Part shown: piece by piece, positions 12,897-15,821 of the stretch | Layout: every line of letters starts with the position of its first letter | Numbering within the stretch: position 1 is the first letter of the stretch | Source of the DNA: Chloroflexota bacterium | GTDB taxonomy: Bacteria > Chloroflexota > UBA6077 | Direction of reading: 5' to 3' | NCBI GenBank assembly: GCA_021845945.1 | Contig: JAJZRD010000063.1 | Span: forward strand, 1-15,821 | DNA length: 15,821 nucleotides | Position numbers and translations under genes: made by a program | Notes under the pieces: model-generated | What the model was told of the DNA's origin: nothing | Databases searched by the model: none | What the model saw: the letters and a program-made list of their open reading frames with translations, nothing else

Positions 12897-14852
12897 ATGC
12901 TGGGCCGTTTGTGGACCCGATTCTGGTCGCGGGCCGGCGGGGTGAGCATCCTGGCCAAGATCATGGGCATAGTGCTGCTGGTGGTGCTTGCCCAGGGGCT
13001 GGCCGTGGCCTGGTACGTCAAGAACAATGTGGCCTCCTCTCTCGAGGAGGAGTTGGAGTTGCGCGGGACCGCTATAGCCATGGGCCTGGCGACCCACGCG
13101 GCCGACCGGATCCTGACAGACAACCTCTTTGAGCTCCACCGGGTTGCCCAGGATACCCTTCGGGCCGACGGGGACGTGCGCTACGTGTTCATAGAGGACG
13201 CTGATGGACGGGTTCTGGTTCACACCTTCGGCGGCGGATTCCCTGTCGACCTCCTCGGTATCAACCGACCGAAGGGCAGCTCGCCACAGTCGGTAAAGCT
13301 GGACACGGAGGCGGGTCGACTCATCGACGTTGCTGTCCCCATTCTCAACGGCGAGGCCGGCAGCGTTCACGTTGGCATGTCCACGGCTGATGTCGGCGCG
13401 GCCATCGGCAAGAACACCGAATTCATCTTGCTGATCGCCACCCCCCTCGTCCTCGTCCCGGGGCTGGCTCTGGCCTACCTCCTGGCGACCGTCATCAGCC
13501 ACGCCCTCCGTGGTGTGGTGAGGGCGGCCGACGCCGTCGGTCGGGGCGACTTCGCGCAGCCGGCCCCGATCTGGGCCAGGGATGAGATCGGGCACTTGGC
13601 GGTTGCCTTCAACGAGATGAGGGATCGGCTGGGCGCCTCTCACCAACAGCTGCTTCGCCGTCACCGGGAGCTCTCACTGCTCAACGCCACCGCCCGTGCC
13701 GCCAGCAGCTCTCTCACCCTCGACGACGTCCTCAGGGGGGCTCTCGAGAAGATCTGCGAGTCGATGGAGATGCAGACGGGACACGTCTGCATCCTCGGCC
13801 AGAGCAAGGGACTCATCTCCTTCGCCTACCTCCACAACCCGCGCCCCACGCTGATACGTGAGGGTACCTACCAAGGAGCCTCCGCCTGCCCCTGCGCCGG
13901 GGAGTTGGTGGGAAGCCCCTATGTGGAAGGCGCGCCGTCCGAGCCCTGCCCCGTCGCCGACGGAAAGGCGACAGACCACTTCCCGAGCGCTCAACCGTGC
14001 ATCTGCCTCCCCCTGCGGGCCAAGAAACGTCTCCTAGGGGTCATGCACTTGGCCCGGCGAGGGGATTTACCCCTTACGCCGGAAGACATCCAGCTCCTCA
14101 CGAGCGTGAGCGAACAGCTCGCCATGGCCGTTGAGAACGCCGGACTGTGGGAGGATCTGAAGGAGAGAGAGGCGGTGAAAGGCCAGTTGCTGGAGAAGAT
14201 CATCGTCGCCCAGGAGGAGGAGCGGCGACGGGTGGCCCAGGAGCTTCACGATGAGGCCGGGCAGGCGCTCACCGCCCTGCTGGTGGAGCTGCGTGCCCTG
14301 GAGCTGACGGACCCCAGGGAGGGACTGGAGGCCAGGGTCGCCGAGCTGCGGGCTCTGGTAGCGGACTCCCTGCGGATCGTCCAGAACATCGCCCTGGAGT
14401 TGAGGCCCAGCATGCTGGATGACATGGGGCTCCTGCCGGCCCTGCGCCGTTACGTTCAGTCCTACGCCGGCAGATACGGTCTGCGAGTAGATTTCCAGAC
14501 CAGCGGCGTGGAGGAGCTGCGACTCGAGCAGGCCGCGGAGACGACCATCTACCGCATCCTTCAGGAGGCCCTCACCAACGTGGCCCGCCACGCGTCGGCA
14601 AGCAGCGTCAGCGTTGTCCTGACGCAGCGGGACCACCAGTTGGTGGGCATTGTGGAGGACGACGGCAGAGGCTTCGACGTGGGGCAAGCGCTGGGGCACC
14701 GCGAGGCGAGCCTGGGCATTGCCGGCATGCAGGAGCGGGCATCCCTTGTGGGAGGGCGCCTAGCCGTGGAGTCAAGGCCCGGCGAAGGCACCACCGTATT
14801 CGTCGAGGTGCCACTGGCCACCAACGTCGCTGGGGGTGGCTTCGGTGAGTAA
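12897..14852 (+). CDS. NarX/NarL-type membrane sensor histidine kinase with GAF domain
   Basis: The 651-residue protein starts five bases after the binding-protein stop, behind AGGAG. Transmembrane helices lie near residues 20-40 and 178-200 with a periplasmic sensor region between them. A HAMP domain (about 200-253), a GAF domain (about 265-425), a HisKA_3 helix with phospho-accepting H451 in AQELHDEAGQAL, and a HATPase domain (about 545-645; NVARHA, DDGRGFD, GMQERA) follow. Cysteines C331, C333, C351, C368 and C370 cluster in the GAF domain and could bind metal or respond to redox. It should phosphorylate the regulator encoded next, whose start lies inside this gene. Input probably comes from the PhnD-type protein. 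Confidence 0.9.
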   Translation: MLGRLWTRFWSRAGGVSILAKIMGIVLLVVLAQGLAVAWYVKNNVASSLEEELELRGTAIAMGLATHAADRILTDNLFELHRVAQDTLRADGDVRYVFIEDADGRVLVHTFGGGFPVDLLGINRPKGSSPQSVKLDTEAGRLIDVAVPILNGEAGSVHVGMSTADVGAAIGKNTEFILLIATPLVLVPGLALAYLLATVISHALRGVVRAADAVGRGDFAQPAPIWARDEIGHLAVAFNEMRDRLGASHQQLLRRHRELSLLNATARAASSSLTLDDVLRGALEKICESMEMQTGHVCILGQSKGLISFAYLHNPRPTLIREGTYQGASACPCAGELVGSPYVEGAPSEPCPVADGKATDHFPSAQPCICLPLRAKKRLLGVMHLARRGDLPLTPEDIQLLTSVSEQLAMAVENAGLWEDLKEREAVKGQLLEKIIVAQEEERRRVAQELHDEAGQALTALLVELRALELTDPREGLEARVAELRALVADSLRIVQNIALELRPSMLDDMGLLPALRRYVQSYAGRYGLRVDFQTSGVEELRLEQAAETTIYRILQEALTNVARHASASSVSVVLTQRDHQLVGIVEDDGRGFDVGQALGHREASLGIAGMQERASLVGGRLAVESRPGEGTTVFVEVPLATNVAGGGFGE

Positions 14853-15516
14853 GATTCGCATCCTTATCGCGGACGATCACGGGGTGCTGCGGGCGGGTCT
14901 CAGGGTCCTCTTCAACTCCCAACCCGATATGGAGGTGTGCGGTGAGGCCGCCAACGGTCGCGAAGCGATCGCCAGGACGGCGGAGACGTCGCCAGACCTG
15001 GTTCTTCTGGACCTGAAGATGCCCGAGCTGGGTGGCAGCGAGGCGATAGGCCGCATCCGGGCCGCTCACCCTGCCGCCCGGGTCCTTGTCCTAACCATGT
15101 ACGATGATGAGAGCTACCTGAGGAGGGCTCTGGATGCGGGGGCCTCGGGCTACGTCCTCAAGGCGGCCGCGGACATCCAGCTCCTGTCGGCCATCCGAGC
15201 CGTCCACGGAGGCGGCGTCTACCTGGACCCGGCCCTTGGCCGTGCTGTGGTGGAGGGCTATCTATCGGTCAGAGCCGACCCCGAGATGCAAGCTGCTGGA
15301 AAGCGGAGCGCCGACGCCCTGAGCGAGCGGGAGCGCGAAGTTATTCGGCTCTTGGCCCACGGCTACACCAACCAGCAGATCGCCGAGCAGCTAATCCTGA
15401 GCGTGAAGACGGTGGAGGGCTACAAGGCCCGCATCTGCGAGAAGCTGGGCATTCGTGGCCGCGCTGCCCTGACCCGCTATGCCTTCGAGAAGGGCCTCGT
15501 CTCGGATTCACCCTAG
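14845..15516 (+). CDS. NarL/LuxR-family response regulator
   Basis: From GTG 14845 (GGGGGTGG upstream) the protein has 223 residues; an earlier GTG at 14836 adds three. It overlaps the kinase gene by eight bases, indicating coupled translation. The receiver domain shows the acidic pair DD near residue 10-11, phospho-acceptor aspartate 56 in LVLLDLKMP, and the YVLKAA lysine. The C-terminal helix-turn-helix is SEREREVIRLLAHGYTNQQI through SVKTVEGY, typical of LuxR/NarL. It is a cytoplasmic transcription factor, likely acting on the downstream promoter with three repeated boxes. Confidence 0.95.
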   Translation: MSKIRILIADDHGVLRAGLRVLFNSQPDMEVCGEAANGREAIARTAETSPDLVLLDLKMPELGGSEAIGRIRAAHPAARVLVLTMYDDESYLRRALDAGASGYVLKAAADIQLLSAIRAVHGGGVYLDPALGRAVVEGYLSVRADPEMQAAGKRSADALSEREREVIRLLAHGYTNQQIAEQLILSVKTVEGYKARICEKLGIRGRAALTRYAFEKGLVSDSP

Positions 15517-15724
15517 CCATCGAAATGGCCGCACCTACCTGATCCCTCCGTTTTCCCCAGGGCCCAACCCCTTCCCCCGGTGACTCCTGCAACCGCTCCG
15601 TGGCAACAGGGTTTTCCCCGTCAACGGCGCTGCTCATCCAGGGGTTTCCCCGCTACAACACACCGCGTGGACATGCCAAGATCCCACGGAAGCGATGAAG
15701 CCATCTATCTGAGGGGGTATCGCC
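15517..15724 (+). promoter_or_regulatory. Intergenic control region with three GTTTTCCCC-like boxes
   Basis: GTTTTCCCC occurs at 15550-15558 and 15611-15619, with GGTTTCCCC at 15643-15651. Spacings are 61 and 32 bases, roughly six and three helical turns, so the sites face the same side. The last sits within GGGGTTTCCCC, a short palindrome. They lie between the regulator gene and a divergently unrelated but same-strand Tat-protein gene. A clear -35/-10 pair was not found. AGGGGG eight bases before 15725 is the ribosome site. Confidence 0.5.
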
Positions 15725-15821
15725 ATGGCTGACAAGACGGCGGAAACTGGCCCCGAGGCGGTCGAAGCGGCGACGGACGGCCAGCGAAAACGAGTGGATC
15801 GCCGCGGCTTCTTGAGAGGGC
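15725..15821 (+). CDS. Start of a Tat-exported protein, runs off the right edge
   Basis: Thirty-two codons from ATG 15725 are present, with AGGGGG upstream. A charged N-terminal stretch of about 24 residues precedes a twin-arginine motif DRRGFLRG (R26, R27), indicating export of a folded, usually cofactor-bearing protein. Position after a sensor system and in a region devoted to molybdenum and selenium suggests a molybdopterin oxidoreductase subunit or a Rieske/iron-sulfur subunit. The identity cannot be seen in the window. Confidence 0.75.
   Translation, partial: MADKTAETGPEAVEAATDGQRKRVDRRGFLRG

Noticed and set aside
15601..15616. Possible sigma-54 promoter (TGGCA followed by a T-run)
   Set aside because: The required GC of the -12 element is absent at the correct distance.

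Overview
The window is a GC-rich bacterial segment with clear Shine-Dalgarno sites, tightly packed genes and several multigene runs. It suggests an anaerobic or facultative bacterium that respires through membrane cytochromes and uses molybdenum and selenium. The lineage cannot be fixed from this sequence; Chloroflexota or another deep, GC-rich group would fit, but that is a guess. No CRISPR array, insertion sequence, rRNA or tRNA was recognised.

Layout. (1) 1-1800: the first codons of a minus-strand gene diverge from an ImcH-like NapC/NirT multiheme cytochrome, whose last heme motif is in a shifted frame. (2) 1839-3816, minus strand: a short ModE-type regulator followed by a MOT1-family molybdate transporter. 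The roughly 300-base leader between them holds a structure resembling a molybdenum-cofactor (Moco) riboswitch, directly followed by a G-quadruplex motif. A ModE-type operator overlaps the modE promoter. (3) 3918-10176, plus strand: selD encoded as a selenoprotein (in-frame UGA at the catalytic position), then a DsrE/DsrF/DsrH-like trio, a NifS-like cysteine desulfurase, a two-cluster ferredoxin, a methyltransferase, small proteins and an SQR-like flavoprotein. This looks like a selenium (or selenium/sulfur) handling cassette. (4) 10372-11907: a PspA/IM30 protein and a second coiled-coil, SHOCT-like protein behind their own promoter. (5) 11932-15516: a PhnD-type binding lipoprotein, a NarX/NarL-style histidine kinase and a LuxR-type regulator, followed by a promoter region with three repeated GTTTTCCCC-like boxes and the start of a Tat-exported protein that runs off the window.

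How they may work together. Molybdate uptake, selenophosphate synthesis and a Tat-dependent protein under a dedicated sensory system suggest supply and control of an exported molybdenum (possibly selenocysteine) oxidoreductase linked to the quinone pool and a multiheme cytochrome. That link is inference; the enzyme itself is not in the window. The most interesting items are the selenoprotein SelD with its DsrEFH/NifS/SQR neighbours, the Moco-riboswitch-like leader with an adjoining G-quadruplex, and a short reading frame with no standard start that may end in a second selenocysteine codon.
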